Shown: positions 1 to 9,013 of the stretch, in pieces | How the letters are laid out: each line of letters opens with the position of its first letter | Numbering within the stretch: position 1 is the stretch's first letter | Assembly: GCF_009936045.1 (NCBI RefSeq) | Contig: NZ_QWEQ01000002.1 | Span: 124,001 to 188,000, forward strand | DNA from: Emergencia sp. 1XD21-10 | Lineage (GTDB): Bacteria > Bacillota > Clostridia > Peptostreptococcales > Anaerovoracaceae | Reading direction: 5' to 3' | DNA: 64,000 bases | Notes under the pieces: model-generated | Database searches by the model: none | Told to the model about the DNA's origin: nothing | The model's input: the letters and a program-made list of their open reading frames with translations, nothing else | Translations under genes and position numbers: made by a program

Positions 1-793
1 AGGTTTCACCGTTAATATTGATTCCTTTTCCCTTTGCTTCCACAATTTCATCCAGCGCTTCACGACAGGTTACATGTGCGATATATAAAGGGGTTCCCAC
101 TTTTCCTGCTAAATAAGCCGCCCTGCGTACACCCTCCGCTTCAGTAAACGGCGGTCTTGAAACGTAGTGATACTTCGGTGTCAACTGTCCTTTTTTTACA
201 CATTCATTTCTCAAAAAGTCCAGAATTTCACCATTTTCAGCATGAACAAAGACAGTTGCACCTACCTTCTTTGCCTTTTCCAAAATACGATAATAAGATC
301 CATCATCAACATGAAGAGGTGAACCATTGTAAGCCATAAAGATTTTGATATTGGAAATTCCTCTCTCCGGGAATTCATCAATTTCATCAAAAATGCTGTC
401 CATAAGATAAGTCACCATTGCATGAAGGGAAAAATCCACGCAGGCCTTATTTTTTGCGCGGACATTAATCCGATAGTCGATAGAATCAAGCAGCCCTGTG
501 TCCGGATCCTGTGGAGCAAAATCTATAATCGTGGTTGTACCTCCCACGATAGCCGAATCCGTTGTCTCATAACCTGCTGTGTCTCTGTCGCCTACATTGC
601 AAAGCGCAGAAAAATGCGTGTGCTGGTCTACTCCTCCGGGCATTACCAGCTTATCTTTTGCATCAATAATCTTATCTGCGCTCGTATTAAGATTTTGACC
701 TATGGCGATTATTTTTTCATCTTCAATCAAAACCTCACCGATGAATTCATTTCTGTCTGTAACAATTGTACCGTTTTTAATCAAAGTTCTCAT
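1..793 (-). CDS. Dihydropyrimidinase / D-hydantoinase, 3' end cut by window edge
   Basis: Cyclic amidohydrolase that would open hydantoin or dihydropyrimidine rings to N-carbamoyl acids. About 264 N-terminal residues are visible; the rest lies left of the window. Reading the minus strand from the ATG at 793 (AAAGGA upstream) gives the metal site HTHF at residues 58-61, the family's carboxylated lysine in IKIFMAYNG (K150), and metal-ligand histidines in VFVHAEN (H184) and YIAHVT (H240). It is the last visible gene of the operon and begins 23 bp after the racemase gene, so hydantoin, carbamoyl and racemase steps sit together. Allantoinase or dihydroorotase are less likely because IKIFMAYNG is typical of dihydropyrimidinase-like enzymes. 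True substrate unknown. Confidence 0.88.
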   Translation of the reverse strand, partial: MRTLIKNGTIVTDRNEFIGEVLIEDEKIIAIGQNLNTSADKIIDAKDKLVMPGGVDQHTHFSALCNVGDRDTAGYETTDSAIVGGTTTIIDFAPQDPDTGLLDSIDYRINVRAKNKACVDFSLHAMVTYLMDSIFDEIDEFPERGISNIKIFMAYNGSPLHVDDGSYYRILEKAKKVGATVFVHAENGEILDFLRNECVKKGQLTPKYHYVSRPPFTEAEGVRRAAYLAGKVGTPLYIAHVTCREALDEIVEAKGKGININGET

Positions 794-816
794 ATGCTCA
801 TGTCCTTTCAATGTTC

Positions 817-1551
817 TTATAAATCCACAATCCCATTAAATCCTTTAATTTCTTTTACCTCCGGCGCTTTCCATGTATTTGCTTTACTGGTCTTTACGTT
901 CATTTTGACCAGTGCCTCCGCCAGTTTTACTGCAGGCATCACTCCATCCAGCACAGGCACACCCAATTCCTCGCGCAGCCTGTCGACAAAATCCACAAAG
1001 CCGGCGCATCCTAAAAGAATACACTCTGCGCCATCTTCCTCAACTGCTCTTCTGCCTTGCTCTGCTAAAGCCTTAAGGCCTTTCTCAGGATTTTTTCCGA
1101 ATTCCAATACAGAAAGCCCTGTGGTTCTGATAGACCTGCAAAAGCTTTCAGCGCCATAAGCCTTAACAACATCCTCTGTTACCTTCCGTGAACGATCCAG
1201 TACAGACACCACACTAAAATACGGAGCAATAAACTTCGCTGTAGTAATTGCAGACTCACATATCCCCAGGACAGGTTTTTCTGTCACTTCTCTGGCTGCA
1301 GCAAGACCCGGATCACCAAAGCAGGCAATAATAAATGCATCTGCATTTTCTTCTTTATCTCCTTTTATTACTTCCTGAATTACTCCGGGAACCGCCAGAT
1401 ACTCATCAACATAACACTCGATGCTGTCAGGCCCTGTTAATGGGCTTACTGCCGTGATTTCCGTGTCTGCATCCGCATATCTTACTGCCATATTGTAAAT
1501 ACTGTCCGTCATTGACTGTGTTGTATTGGGATTAATTAATTTAATCTTCAT
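817..1551 (-). CDS. Aspartate/glutamate/hydantoin racemase family protein
   Basis: 244-residue cofactor-independent racemase of the Asp/Glu/hydantoin family. It starts with the characteristic KLINPNTT stretch and has the two catalytic-type cysteines in IIACFGDPG (C77) and LLGCAGF (C182), the usual pair for two-base proton exchange. Its ATG overlaps the stop of the M20 carbamoylase by 4 bp (ATGA), so the two are probably translationally coupled. With the hydantoinase downstream and the carbamoylase upstream this completes a hydantoinase-process gene set, in which the racemase interconverts 5-substituted hydantoin enantiomers. Allantoin racemase is an alternative because it shares the fold and motifs. 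Confidence 0.88.
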   Translation of the reverse strand: MKIKLINPNTTQSMTDSIYNMAVRYADADTEITAVSPLTGPDSIECYVDEYLAVPGVIQEVIKGDKEENADAFIIACFGDPGLAAAREVTEKPVLGICESAITTAKFIAPYFSVVSVLDRSRKVTEDVVKAYGAESFCRSIRTTGLSVLEFGKNPEKGLKALAEQGRRAVEEDGAECILLGCAGFVDFVDRLREELGVPVLDGVMPAVKLAEALVKMNVKTSKANTWKAPEVKEIKGFNGIVDL

Positions 1552-2741
1552 TCAAATGCCCCCCTATCTATTTTCTGTAATGTTCTCAAAAGAACCTCAG
1601 CACCATCTCTGATATGATCCGGATCTGAGTATTCGTCAAATCGGTGACTGATTCCGTTTCTGCTCGGAATAAAAATCAGTGCAGAAGGTACCAGAAAACT
1701 CATATTAATCAGATCATGACCTGCGCCGCTATACATTCTCATAGACGAATAATCGAGCTCCTCTGCAGCTTTCTCAACAATTTCGCAGAGCTGCGGACTG
1801 CAAACGGTTTCCGGTTGTTTAATAAACTCTTCTACTGATAGTCCTTTATCCTTCCACCTTGCCAGAAGCTGCTTGATGACATCATACATCCGGTTCATCG
1901 ACTTGTCGCGGAGCTCGATGATAAACTGTGTCTCACCCGGAATCACATTGACAGCGCCGGGAGTTACACTCATAGTACCTACTGTACACACCATGGTATT
2001 TCCGGTTTCCCGCACGCTGTCCATTAAGTCGGTAATAATCCGGCAGGTCTTTTCCATAGCATCATTTCTAAGTCTCATAGGTGTGCTCCCGGCATGATTC
2101 GCATCACCCCTTACTGTGGCCTTATAACGCAGAATACCAAAAATACCTTCGGCAATTCCAATGGTTTTTCCCTCAGACTCCAGGATTCCACCCTGCTCAA
2201 TATGATATTCCAAATAAACCAAATAATCATTCTTATTACGTTTGCAGCTGGCAAAATCCTCCCTGGAAATATGCCGCTCCGCCATCGGCTTTATCATGGA
2301 TTCCTCTAAAGGTGCTCCGGCAAATGCTTTGCTGCCAAAAGTTCCGCCAACCACATTTCCCTCTTCTTCATTAAATGCTATTATTTCTATCGGATGATCG
2401 TTCTTCCATCCTTCTTCCCTTAGAACCCGTACCGCCTCAACAGCGCCCAGAACACCTAAAGCTCCATCGTAAATACCTCCATTTGGCACAGTATCAATAT
2501 GTGAGCCCATGGCAATCTTCTGTTTGCACCTGCCTGTTGAGGAAGGAAGAACTCCGGTCAGATTTCCCACAGCATCAATACAGGTCATCAGTCCTGCCTC
2601 TTCCATTTTTTTTCTGACAAAATCCCTTCCCTCATAGAAATTTTTACTGTAGGCCATGCGATTTGCACCTTTTCCCGGTACAAATCCAATACTGCCCAGT
2701 TTTTTCAAATCTTCCATTAAACGTTCTATCCTGACGCTCAT
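1548..2741 (-). CDS. M20 Zn-dependent N-carbamoyl-L-amino acid hydrolase / allantoate amidohydrolase-like
   Basis: 397-residue M20-family hydrolase expected to remove the carbamoyl group (CO2 plus NH3) from N-carbamoyl amino acids or ureido acids. Metal ligands visible in order: H and D in GSHIDTVPNGGIYDG, the EEE of FNEEEGNVVGGTF, H in EYHIEQG, and H in SGAGHD near the C terminus. Length matches AmaB/AllC proteins. It overlaps the upstream aminotransferase stop and the downstream racemase start by 4 bp each (ATGA), so it is mid-operon. Hydantoinase and racemase neighbours favour carbamoyl amino acid hydrolysis over allantoate, but the sequence alone does not settle this. Confidence 0.88.
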   Translation of the reverse strand: MSVRIERLMEDLKKLGSIGFVPGKGANRMAYSKNFYEGRDFVRKKMEEAGLMTCIDAVGNLTGVLPSSTGRCKQKIAMGSHIDTVPNGGIYDGALGVLGAVEAVRVLREEGWKNDHPIEIIAFNEEEGNVVGGTFGSKAFAGAPLEESMIKPMAERHISREDFASCKRNKNDYLVYLEYHIEQGGILESEGKTIGIAEGIFGILRYKATVRGDANHAGSTPMRLRNDAMEKTCRIITDLMDSVRETGNTMVCTVGTMSVTPGAVNVIPGETQFIIELRDKSMNRMYDVIKQLLARWKDKGLSVEEFIKQPETVCSPQLCEIVEKAAEELDYSSMRMYSGAGHDLINMSFLVPSALIFIPSRNGISHRFDEYSDPDHIRDGAEVLLRTLQKIDRGAFE

Positions 2742-3919
2742 TGGTTTTCACCCGCCTCTGCAAGTTCATTGAGAAATATTTCCAATGCATCCATTCCTTT
2801 TGTAATCTGTTCCATAGATGTAGCAAACGAAATACGAATATATCCTTCTCCATAATTTCCAAAAGCATCACCCGGAACAACAACAACCTGCTTATCTTCC
2901 AGCAGTTTTTCTGCGAATTCACTGCTGGAAAGGCCCGTATCTTTAATTGACACAAACGCATAAAATGTTCCTTTGGATGGTTCATAATGAACCATCGGCA
3001 TAGTCGAAAGACGTCCGGCTAAATAGTCTCTGCGCTCTTTATAGCACTTTACCATATAGTTCAGATGCTCGCGGCTTCCTGTAAGGGCTTCCACAGCAGC
3101 GTACTGGCTCGGCATCGCAACACAGGCACTGATGTTCTCCTGCAGCTTGGTGATATTCGCAATAATCTCTGCAGGACCTGCCGCATATCCCACACGAAAT
3201 CCCGTCATCGCAAAAGTCTTTGAAAAACTATCAATCACAAGGGTGCGGTTTTGCATTCCGGGAAGAGCGGCAATACTGGTAAACTTTACGTCATCAAAAA
3301 CAATGTGCTTATACACCTCGTCACTGATGACCAGAAGATCGTGCGTTACGGCTAAAGCAGCCAGTTCTTCCAAAACGGATTTTTCAAGTACTGTACCCGT
3401 TGGATTGCAAGGTGAATTAATAATAACTGCTTTTGTTTTTTCGCTAATCGCTGCTTTGACCGCCTCTATATCAAGGGAAAATCCATTTTCCATATCTGCA
3501 CAGACACTGACAGGAACGCCGCCGCACATGAGAATCTGCTGTAAATAGTTAGTCCAGCAGGGTTCTATTACAATGACTTCGTCTCCCGGATTCAGGATAA
3601 CCTTCAGCCCCTGATATAATGCCGCCATAGCGCCGGGTGTCATGGTAATTTCACTGACCGGATTGTAATCCAAACCCAGCTCTGCTTTTAAATATGCGCT
3701 GACTGCTTTACGGAGCGGCAGAATTCCTGCATTCTCTGAATACTTGCTTTTTCCTTCCTGCATAGCCCTGCAGCCGGCAGCAACAATGTTTTCCGATGCC
3801 GTAAAGTCCGGCTCGCCGATAGTAAAACTAATGGGATTTTCATACTCCAATGCTTTATTAAACATTTTTCTGATTTTGGAATATTGGATTGACTTAGTAT
3901 TATCTGATATCATGTTCAT
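2738..3919 (-). CDS. PLP-dependent class I/II aminotransferase (aspartate aminotransferase-like)
   Basis: 393-residue fold-type I aminotransferase. Visible features are the NSPCNPTG segment, VISDEVYKH with the PLP-ring aspartate, and the Schiff-base lysine in SFSKTFAMTGFRVGY. A C-terminal arginine in GYIRISFA would bind the substrate carboxylate. It lies between kdgK (24-bp gap) and the M20 carbamoylase (4-bp overlap). In context it would convert the free amino acid released by the hydantoin route to a 2-oxo acid, or supply an amino group in reverse. Exact substrate not predictable. Confidence 0.88.
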   Translation of the reverse strand: MNMISDNTKSIQYSKIRKMFNKALEYENPISFTIGEPDFTASENIVAAGCRAMQEGKSKYSENAGILPLRKAVSAYLKAELGLDYNPVSEITMTPGAMAALYQGLKVILNPGDEVIVIEPCWTNYLQQILMCGGVPVSVCADMENGFSLDIEAVKAAISEKTKAVIINSPCNPTGTVLEKSVLEELAALAVTHDLLVISDEVYKHIVFDDVKFTSIAALPGMQNRTLVIDSFSKTFAMTGFRVGYAAGPAEIIANITKLQENISACVAMPSQYAAVEALTGSREHLNYMVKCYKERRDYLAGRLSTMPMVHYEPSKGTFYAFVSIKDTGLSSSEFAEKLLEDKQVVVVPGDAFGNYGEGYIRISFATSMEQITKGMDALEIFLNELAEAGENQ

Positions 3920-3942
3920 AAGCTATATCTCCTTTTTATCTG

Positions 3943-4965
3943 TTATCTTTGCACTCTTCCCGATCCATCACCTGCTGCCAATGCCAGAACTTCTTCTACA
4001 GATACCAGATTAAAATCTCCCTCTACAGTATGTTTCAGACATGAGGCAGCTACTGCAAATTCCAGTGCCTCCCTATCAGACATACCGGTATACAGTCCAT
4101 AGATTAAACCTCCGCCAAAACTGTCGCCGCCTCCTACCCGATCAACAATATGAACCGGGTATTCTCTGGAAAACATTGCAGATTCACCATTATACAGCAT
4201 TGCTGCCCATCTGTTATCGCTGGCAGAAATACTGGTTCGCAAGGTGATTGCTACATATTTGCATCCGAAACGATCTGCCAGCTGCTTCGCAACGTCTCTG
4301 TAACCGTCATGATTCAGTCTGCCGCCTGCAATATCAGAAGATGCTGCCGCAATACCGAAGACCTTTTCGGCGTCTTCTTCATTGGCAATACATACGTCAA
4401 CATACTTCATAAGCTGACCCATGACCTCTCCTGCTCTTTCACTGGTCCACAAATTCTTACGAAAATTCAAGTCACAGCTGACGGTAATATTTCTTTCCTT
4501 TGCAGCCTTTACTGCATCCAGACAGATTGCAGCTGTATTAGATGAAAGCGCCGGAGTAATTCCGGTAAAATGAAACCATTCAGTGTCCCTGAATATTTCA
4601 TTCCAGTCAAAATCTTCCCTTTCTGCTTCTGCAATCGCAGAGTGTGCTCTATCATAAACTACTTTTGACGGTCTTTGTGACGCGCCCTTTTCCAAGTAAT
4701 AGATACCAACCCGGTTCCCACCTTTTTTTATACAGCTTACATCTACACAATGCCTGCGAAGTTCCTTTACAGCTGCTCGTCCAATTGGATTATCAGGTAG
4801 TTTAGTCACAAATGCTGCATTTAATCCATAGTTTGCCAGAGAAACAGCCACATTAGCTTCTCCCCCTCCAAAAGTTGCCTGAAACTCAGGTTCCTGCATA
4901 AATCTAAGATAGCCTTTAGGCGCCAGTCTCAGCATGATTTCACCAAATGTTACAATTTTCTTCAT
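3943..4965 (-). CDS. kdgK: 2-dehydro-3-deoxygluconokinase-like PfkB sugar kinase
   Basis: 340-residue ribokinase/PfkB-family kinase, length typical of KDG kinase. The N-terminal FGGGEANVAVSLANYG is the first PfkB signature and DRVGGGDSFGGGLIYG is the second, with the catalytic Asp and the anion hole. Product would be 2-keto-3-deoxy-6-phosphogluconate, the substrate of the aldolase encoded 31 bp upstream in the same operon. That pairing is the main reason to call KDG kinase over fructokinase or another PfkB enzyme. It follows eda and precedes the aminotransferase. Confidence 0.85.
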   Translation of the reverse strand: MKKIVTFGEIMLRLAPKGYLRFMQEPEFQATFGGGEANVAVSLANYGLNAAFVTKLPDNPIGRAAVKELRRHCVDVSCIKKGGNRVGIYYLEKGASQRPSKVVYDRAHSAIAEAEREDFDWNEIFRDTEWFHFTGITPALSSNTAAICLDAVKAAKERNITVSCDLNFRKNLWTSERAGEVMGQLMKYVDVCIANEEDAEKVFGIAAASSDIAGGRLNHDGYRDVAKQLADRFGCKYVAITLRTSISASDNRWAAMLYNGESAMFSREYPVHIVDRVGGGDSFGGGLIYGLYTGMSDREALEFAVAASCLKHTVEGDFNLVSVEEVLALAAGDGSGRVQR

Positions 4966-4996
4966 GTTTTACCTCCAATCATTGTCATCCGATTAT

Positions 4997-5629
4997 CTAT
5001 CTTTGTCTTACGCGATTCACAATTTCCATTGCATTCTTACTTAGCTCTGTTACTGCATCCCAATTACTTTCTTTTAGAAGCTGTTCTTTTACCATAAACG
5101 AACCTCCGCATGCAATAATACTTTTCTCCTGTAAATACTCTTCAAGATTATTCAAGGACACACCTCCTGTAGGCACAAACCGGATAGAGCTAAAAGGTCC
5201 TGCCAAAGCAGAGATTGTTTTAATTCCGCCAAACTGAACTGCCGGAAAAAACTTTACAACAGAAAGGCCCTGCCTCAGCGCCATCTGGATTTCAGTCGGC
5301 GTCACACAGCCGGGCAGCGGAAATATTCCTCTCTCCAGTGCAAAATCAACAATTTTCTCATCAAAACCGGGACTGACAATAAATTTAGCACCGGCAGCAG
5401 CAGCTCTTTCCGCTTCTTGCACAGTCAGCACCGTACCTGCTCCAACAAGCATATCCGGATATGCCGACAGCATTGCTTCAATAGCATTCTCTGCACCCTG
5501 CGCTCTGAAAGTAACTTCTGCACAATTAATGCCTCCCTCTCGCAATGCCTGCGCCAGACGTGCTGCTTTTTCAGTTTCTTCCAGCTTGATAACCGGTATG
5601 ATACCGGCTTTTTGTAAGTGTTCTCTCAT
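4997..5629 (-). CDS. eda: KDPG / 4-hydroxy-2-oxoglutarate aldolase
   Basis: Class I aldolase of about 210 residues cleaving KDPG to pyruvate and glyceraldehyde-3-phosphate, or 4-hydroxy-2-oxoglutarate to pyruvate and glyoxylate. Visible family signatures are AEVTFR (catalytic Glu), LVGAGTVLT, SPGFDEKIV, KFFPA (Schiff-base Lys) and RFVPTGGV. The open frame extends to a GTG at 5650; the ATG at 5629 is preferred because AAAGGATG lies about 8 bp ahead while the intermediate ATG at 5641 has no room for a ribosome site. First gene of the operon. With only kdgK and no gluconate dehydratase visible, either KDG degradation or the hydroxyoxoglutarate reaction is possible. Confidence 0.87.
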   Translation of the reverse strand: MREHLQKAGIIPVIKLEETEKAARLAQALREGGINCAEVTFRAQGAENAIEAMLSAYPDMLVGAGTVLTVQEAERAAAAGAKFIVSPGFDEKIVDFALERGIFPLPGCVTPTEIQMALRQGLSVVKFFPAVQFGGIKTISALAGPFSSIRFVPTGGVSLNNLEEYLQEKSIIACGGSFMVKEQLLKESNWDAVTELSKNAMEIVNRVRQR

Positions 5630-5790
5630 ATCCAAACTCATCCTTTCCACAGATTTCTACCTTTACTATACCAATTCCGATACACAGGTAAAATCGCGCA
5701 CTCGTTTGATTTTTTTGGATAGTTTTTTGATTTTAATAGTACTTTTAGATAAAAAAAGTATCCAAAGTAATAATTTTTTGCATTAAAAAA

Positions 5791-5822
5791 TGGTTATTCT
5801 GTTTTTCATTTCAGAATAACCA
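5791..5822 (-). terminator. Intrinsic terminator after the LuxR-type gene
   Basis: A perfect 11-bp stem TGGTTATTCTG / CAGAATAACCA with a 10-nt loop, followed on the minus strand by TTTTTT. It lies 14 bp beyond the stop of the LuxR-type gene and separates it from the eda operon. Confidence 0.88.
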
Positions 5823-5835
5823 CTCATATAAGCGC

Positions 5836-6618
5836 TTATAATTCATCAAAATTAATTTTGTCTGTAGATAGCGGCAGACTTTGGAGTAACTGTACTCGAT
5901 TTTTTACGTGCATTTTTTCATAGAGGCTGTGCAAATGCTTTTTGACGGTATTTACACTGATATGCATCAAATCCGCAATGCGTTCATTGCTGTATCCTTT
6001 TACTGCGTAATCAAGCAGTTCGGACTCTCTGCCTGTAAGGCCAAATTCTTTACTGATACGCTCATGATAGCCTTTGGCAAAGAAATAACGGGTATCTCCT
6101 TTCTTTGCCTCATAATACAGCCGGTAAGCCAGATGTTTTTGAAGCTGGTCCATAATAAAGAGTTCTCGTTTGGTAAAATCTCCACTTTCTCTTTTTCTAT
6201 AAAAAGTAATCATACCTACCACTTCTTCGCGAAAAACAATGTTCATACCCATGGCATATCGAAATTGCTGCGGCAAATAAAATTTTTGATAAAAATCAGA
6301 CTTTTCCATAGCCTCATCGGACAGAAGCTCGCTTTGCACCCAGGCTGCACTGCGTCCGCTGATCTGCAGCCACTGAAGAGGATTACCTTCTCCTGCAGTC
6401 TTTTCAAAAATCTCTGTTTCTTTTTCATCCAGCCCATATGAAATACTGTTCTTTATCTGTTCTTCCTCTACCAAAGCGAATACGCCGCCGTCAAATCCCA
6501 CCAGCATATGAAGCCATTTTAGCGCTGTTCTTCGCATTTCATCAAAAGAATAAATAAAAGACACATTATATGCAATTTCATTTAAAAACATCCATTCACT
6601 TTCCTGTAAAAAAGCCAT
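5836..6618 (-). CDS. LuxR-family transcriptional regulator with GAF-like sensor region
   Basis: 260-residue regulator. The C terminus carries a complete LuxR/GerE helix-turn-helix: LTGRESELLDYAVKGYSNERIADLMHIS and NTVKKHLHSLYEKM (about residues 193-245). The N-terminal roughly 170 residues resemble a GAF-type sensor by pattern only; no receiver aspartate is seen. The frame extends 20 codons further, but the ATG at 6618 has AGAGGAGGA six bases ahead and is the better start. It sits directly upstream of the eda-kdgK-hydantoinase operon on the same strand with its own terminator, so it is the likely pathway-specific regulator (inference). Confidence 0.82.
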   Translation of the reverse strand: MAFLQESEWMFLNEIAYNVSFIYSFDEMRRTALKWLHMLVGFDGGVFALVEEEQIKNSISYGLDEKETEIFEKTAGEGNPLQWLQISGRSAAWVQSELLSDEAMEKSDFYQKFYLPQQFRYAMGMNIVFREEVVGMITFYRKRESGDFTKRELFIMDQLQKHLAYRLYYEAKKGDTRYFFAKGYHERISKEFGLTGRESELLDYAVKGYSNERIADLMHISVNTVKKHLHSLYEKMHVKNRVQLLQSLPLSTDKINFDEL

Positions 6619-6811
6619 GAAGAGTCCTCCTCTTTGTATGCATGTTTTCCGCAGTTTTGTTTTTGCAGAAAAGCACATTCGTTTTCTATATAGTTAATCT
6701 CCTGATTCTCCCATAGTCAGATTCAAGCTTTATCATCATACCATTTACCGCATATAAATTTCAAGAGTTTTTAGTAAAAACAATCAGTCTGCACAACTCC
6801 GCATGCCCAGC

Positions 6812-7585
6812 TTACCGCGTCAGGACGATACAGTCATACCTGACGGATTTTCCCTTAATTGAGTAGCTCGGCTTTACGCCTGCCAGATACGGGCCTTTCA
6901 GCGGCCTTTTAATCACGATTCTGCGTGGGCCGCAGGAAATCGCTGCCTGAAGCAGTGCATCCTCTTCAGCGCAGGGCTGCTCCAGCTGCTGCAGCAGCTG
7001 AAACTTCTTCTTAATGAGGCCGCTTTTCTGTCTCTTTGGAAACATAGGGTCAAGAACCACGACATCCGGATGTACTGTCTGTTCTTCCAACGCTTTAATA
7101 CTGTCCTCGCTGTGCAGCTGCATCCGGCTTATAACCTGCTCCAGCGCAGGCTCTGCAAGGCCTCGGCGCAGCACATCATAAAGAAGCGCCGCAATCACCG
7201 GATTTCGTTCATAGAGATTCACTTGAAATCCTGCTCCTGCAAGCAGAAATGCATCCTCTCCCAAGCCTGCGGTTGCATCCACTGCGCTCAGCATTTCTCC
7301 GTCCTTTGCGCCTTTAAACCTGGCTGCTTTTACTAAAAGCTCTCCGTTCAAATTGTTTGGTTTGAGCCGTGGCTGCAGCTTTCTGAAATCACCGCGCAGC
7401 CCATGACCGTTTTCGATCAGTGACAGACCGTCCCGGTCTATTTGCAGGTACGCAGGTGCAATATCCAAAGGTTCCCCTTCCTGCTCCCGCACTGCTTCAA
7501 CGCCCAGCCGCTCCTCTATATCACGGATAACCGCAGCATCCGCATCAGTTTTTGCATATAAGAAAATGTTTTCACTGTCTTTCAT
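6812..7585 (-). CDS. rsmJ: RsmJ-like 16S rRNA (guanine-1516-N2)-methyltransferase
   Basis: 257-residue class I SAM methyltransferase. Motifs resembling RsmJ are visible: GLRGDFRKLQPRLKPNNLN, the SAM loop VDATAGLGEDAFLLAGAG, an acidic loop LYERNPVIAALLYD, and the catalytic VVLDPMFPKRQKSGLIKK followed by a basic C terminus. RsmJ modifies the small-subunit rRNA in the ribosome P-site region. The family is best known from gammaproteobacteria, so its presence in a Firmicute is of interest. It stands alone, flanked by 190-bp and 150-bp non-coding gaps. Confidence 0.82.
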   Translation of the reverse strand: MKDSENIFLYAKTDADAAVIRDIEERLGVEAVREQEGEPLDIAPAYLQIDRDGLSLIENGHGLRGDFRKLQPRLKPNNLNGELLVKAARFKGAKDGEMLSAVDATAGLGEDAFLLAGAGFQVNLYERNPVIAALLYDVLRRGLAEPALEQVISRMQLHSEDSIKALEEQTVHPDVVVLDPMFPKRQKSGLIKKKFQLLQQLEQPCAEEDALLQAAISCGPRRIVIKRPLKGPYLAGVKPSYSIKGKSVRYDCIVLTR

Positions 7586-7674
7586 TTAATCAGAATTTCC
7601 GTTTCTTTATTATATTATGACCTCTTTAGTATACCAAATCAAAACTGTAAACGGAATAGATAACGGAAAGAATT

Positions 7675-7714
7675 TTAAAAAGGCTGCGCCGGGTTTTCCC
7701 AAAGCGCAGCCTTT
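7675..7714 (-). terminator. Intrinsic terminator of the M20 amidohydrolase gene
   Basis: Stem AAAGGCTGCGC / GCGCAGCCTTT with a 14-nt loop; on the minus strand it is followed by TTTTTAAAATT. It lies about 20 bp past the stop of the gene at 7736. Confidence 0.88.
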
Positions 7715-7735
7715 ACATCTTCTACATCTGTATCA

Positions 7736-9013
7736 TTACATATTCAGTTCTTCCACTGCATGCACCAGCATTTCGATGGCTGCAGGAATGGAATCTTCGT
7801 CAAGGTCAAACTCCGGACTGTGAAGCGTCTGGGTAGTGTCACAGCCGATTCCTACGTAGGTAGCGATACCGCCGTTATCCTGTACCTTGTTAATCATGAC
7901 AGAAGCATCGTCAGTTCCGCCAACGTTTCCCTCAAAGTGGATTTTTTCAAACCAAGGCACTTTCTTCGCAGCTCTTTCGATGACTTCCATCATGGCGTCA
8001 CTGCTCTGGGCTGCCGGAATTTCACCGAAGTCCTCATAGGTGTATTCCATATCGTACGCCTTTGCAGCACCATCCAGAATGTCAAACACTCTTTTGCGGG
8101 CATAAGCAGCGATAGTTCTGGTCTGTCCTCTGTACTCAATGCTCATAAACGCGTTAGGCGCGATGGTATTTACTACAACACCTGCGTTGAGGATGCCTAC
8201 ATTGACTCTGCAAAGTCCCTCTTCGTGGGGCGCGATTGCGTGGAGATTCAGTGCCGCTGTGCAGGCTGCCAGAAGAGCGTTCTTTCCGTTCTGAGAAGCG
8301 CCGCACGGGTGTGCCGCTGTACCGTGGAAAGTAACATCAATCTGATCGTCACTTAAGAAGTCCTTGCAGCCGCAGGCGATGGTATTGGATGGCAGCGGCC
8401 ATCCCTCTGCAGTCAGCGCCATGTGTACAGAAATAAAGTTCATCGCATCGTCCAGATGGCCTTTGTCGACGATGGACTGTGCACCGTTGTAGCGTTCTTC
8501 TGCCGGCTGGAAAATGATACGCATTTTCCCTTTCAGCTGGTCTTTTCTCTTCATCAGTTCCCATGCAAGACCGATACCGATAGCTGTGTGTGCATCGTGA
8601 CCGCAAGCGTGGACGCAGTCTTTGTTGCAGGAAATATACCCCTCATCAAATGGTCTGAAGCCTTCTTTCTGCGGTTCTTCATAAGGCAAACAGTCTATAT
8701 CGAAACGAAATGCGGTCACAGGACCTTCTTTTCCGGTGTCCAGTTCTGCGATGACACCTGGATAGCCTTCCGTTCTTTCTACGTATTCCGGTTTTGCACC
8801 CTGCGCAACGGCTCTTTCCATTTCCGCCTTTTTCTCTTCATCAGAAAGCATTTCAAAGCCAACAGTATCGACATTGATTACATCGGTTCCCATCAGGCAT
8901 TTGTAGCCTTCCTTCTCCAGAATTTCAGCAATTCTGGCACTGGTTCTGATTTCTCTCCAGCCGATTTCCGGATAATGATGGAATTCTCTTCTGTACTCAA
9001 CAAATTGATTCAT
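7736..9013 (-). CDS. M20 amidohydrolase, AbgA-like (aminoacyl/aminobenzoyl-glutamate type)
   Basis: 425-residue M20-family di-metal amidohydrolase. Visible motifs: REFHHYPEIGWREIRTSA at the N terminus, FDIDCLP, and the metal site HACGHDAHTAIGIGLAWEL preceded by FDEGYISCNKD, a context resembling AbgA-type p-aminobenzoyl-glutamate hydrolases; FQPAEE carries the catalytic Glu. An extra segment of about 50 residues (near 60-105) lies between the N-terminal helix pair and the first strand, as in AbgA-like members. Its start overlaps the stop of the MocR-type gene by 4 bp, so regulator and enzyme are cotranscribed. Natural substrate unknown. Confidence 0.85.
   Translation of the reverse strand: MNQFVEYRREFHHYPEIGWREIRTSARIAEILEKEGYKCLMGTDVINVDTVGFEMLSDEEKKAEMERAVAQGAKPEYVERTEGYPGVIAELDTGKEGPVTAFRFDIDCLPYEEPQKEGFRPFDEGYISCNKDCVHACGHDAHTAIGIGLAWELMKRKDQLKGKMRIIFQPAEERYNGAQSIVDKGHLDDAMNFISVHMALTAEGWPLPSNTIACGCKDFLSDDQIDVTFHGTAAHPCGASQNGKNALLAACTAALNLHAIAPHEEGLCRVNVGILNAGVVVNTIAPNAFMSIEYRGQTRTIAAYARKRVFDILDGAAKAYDMEYTYEDFGEIPAAQSSDAMMEVIERAAKKVPWFEKIHFEGNVGGTDDASVMINKVQDNGGIATYVGIGCDTTQTLHSPEFDLDEDSIPAAIEMLVHAVEELNM

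Noticed and set aside
422-1159. Long plus-strand open frame opposite hydantoinase and racemase
   Set aside because: No ribosome site and no known motifs; the minus-strand genes are convincing and cover it.
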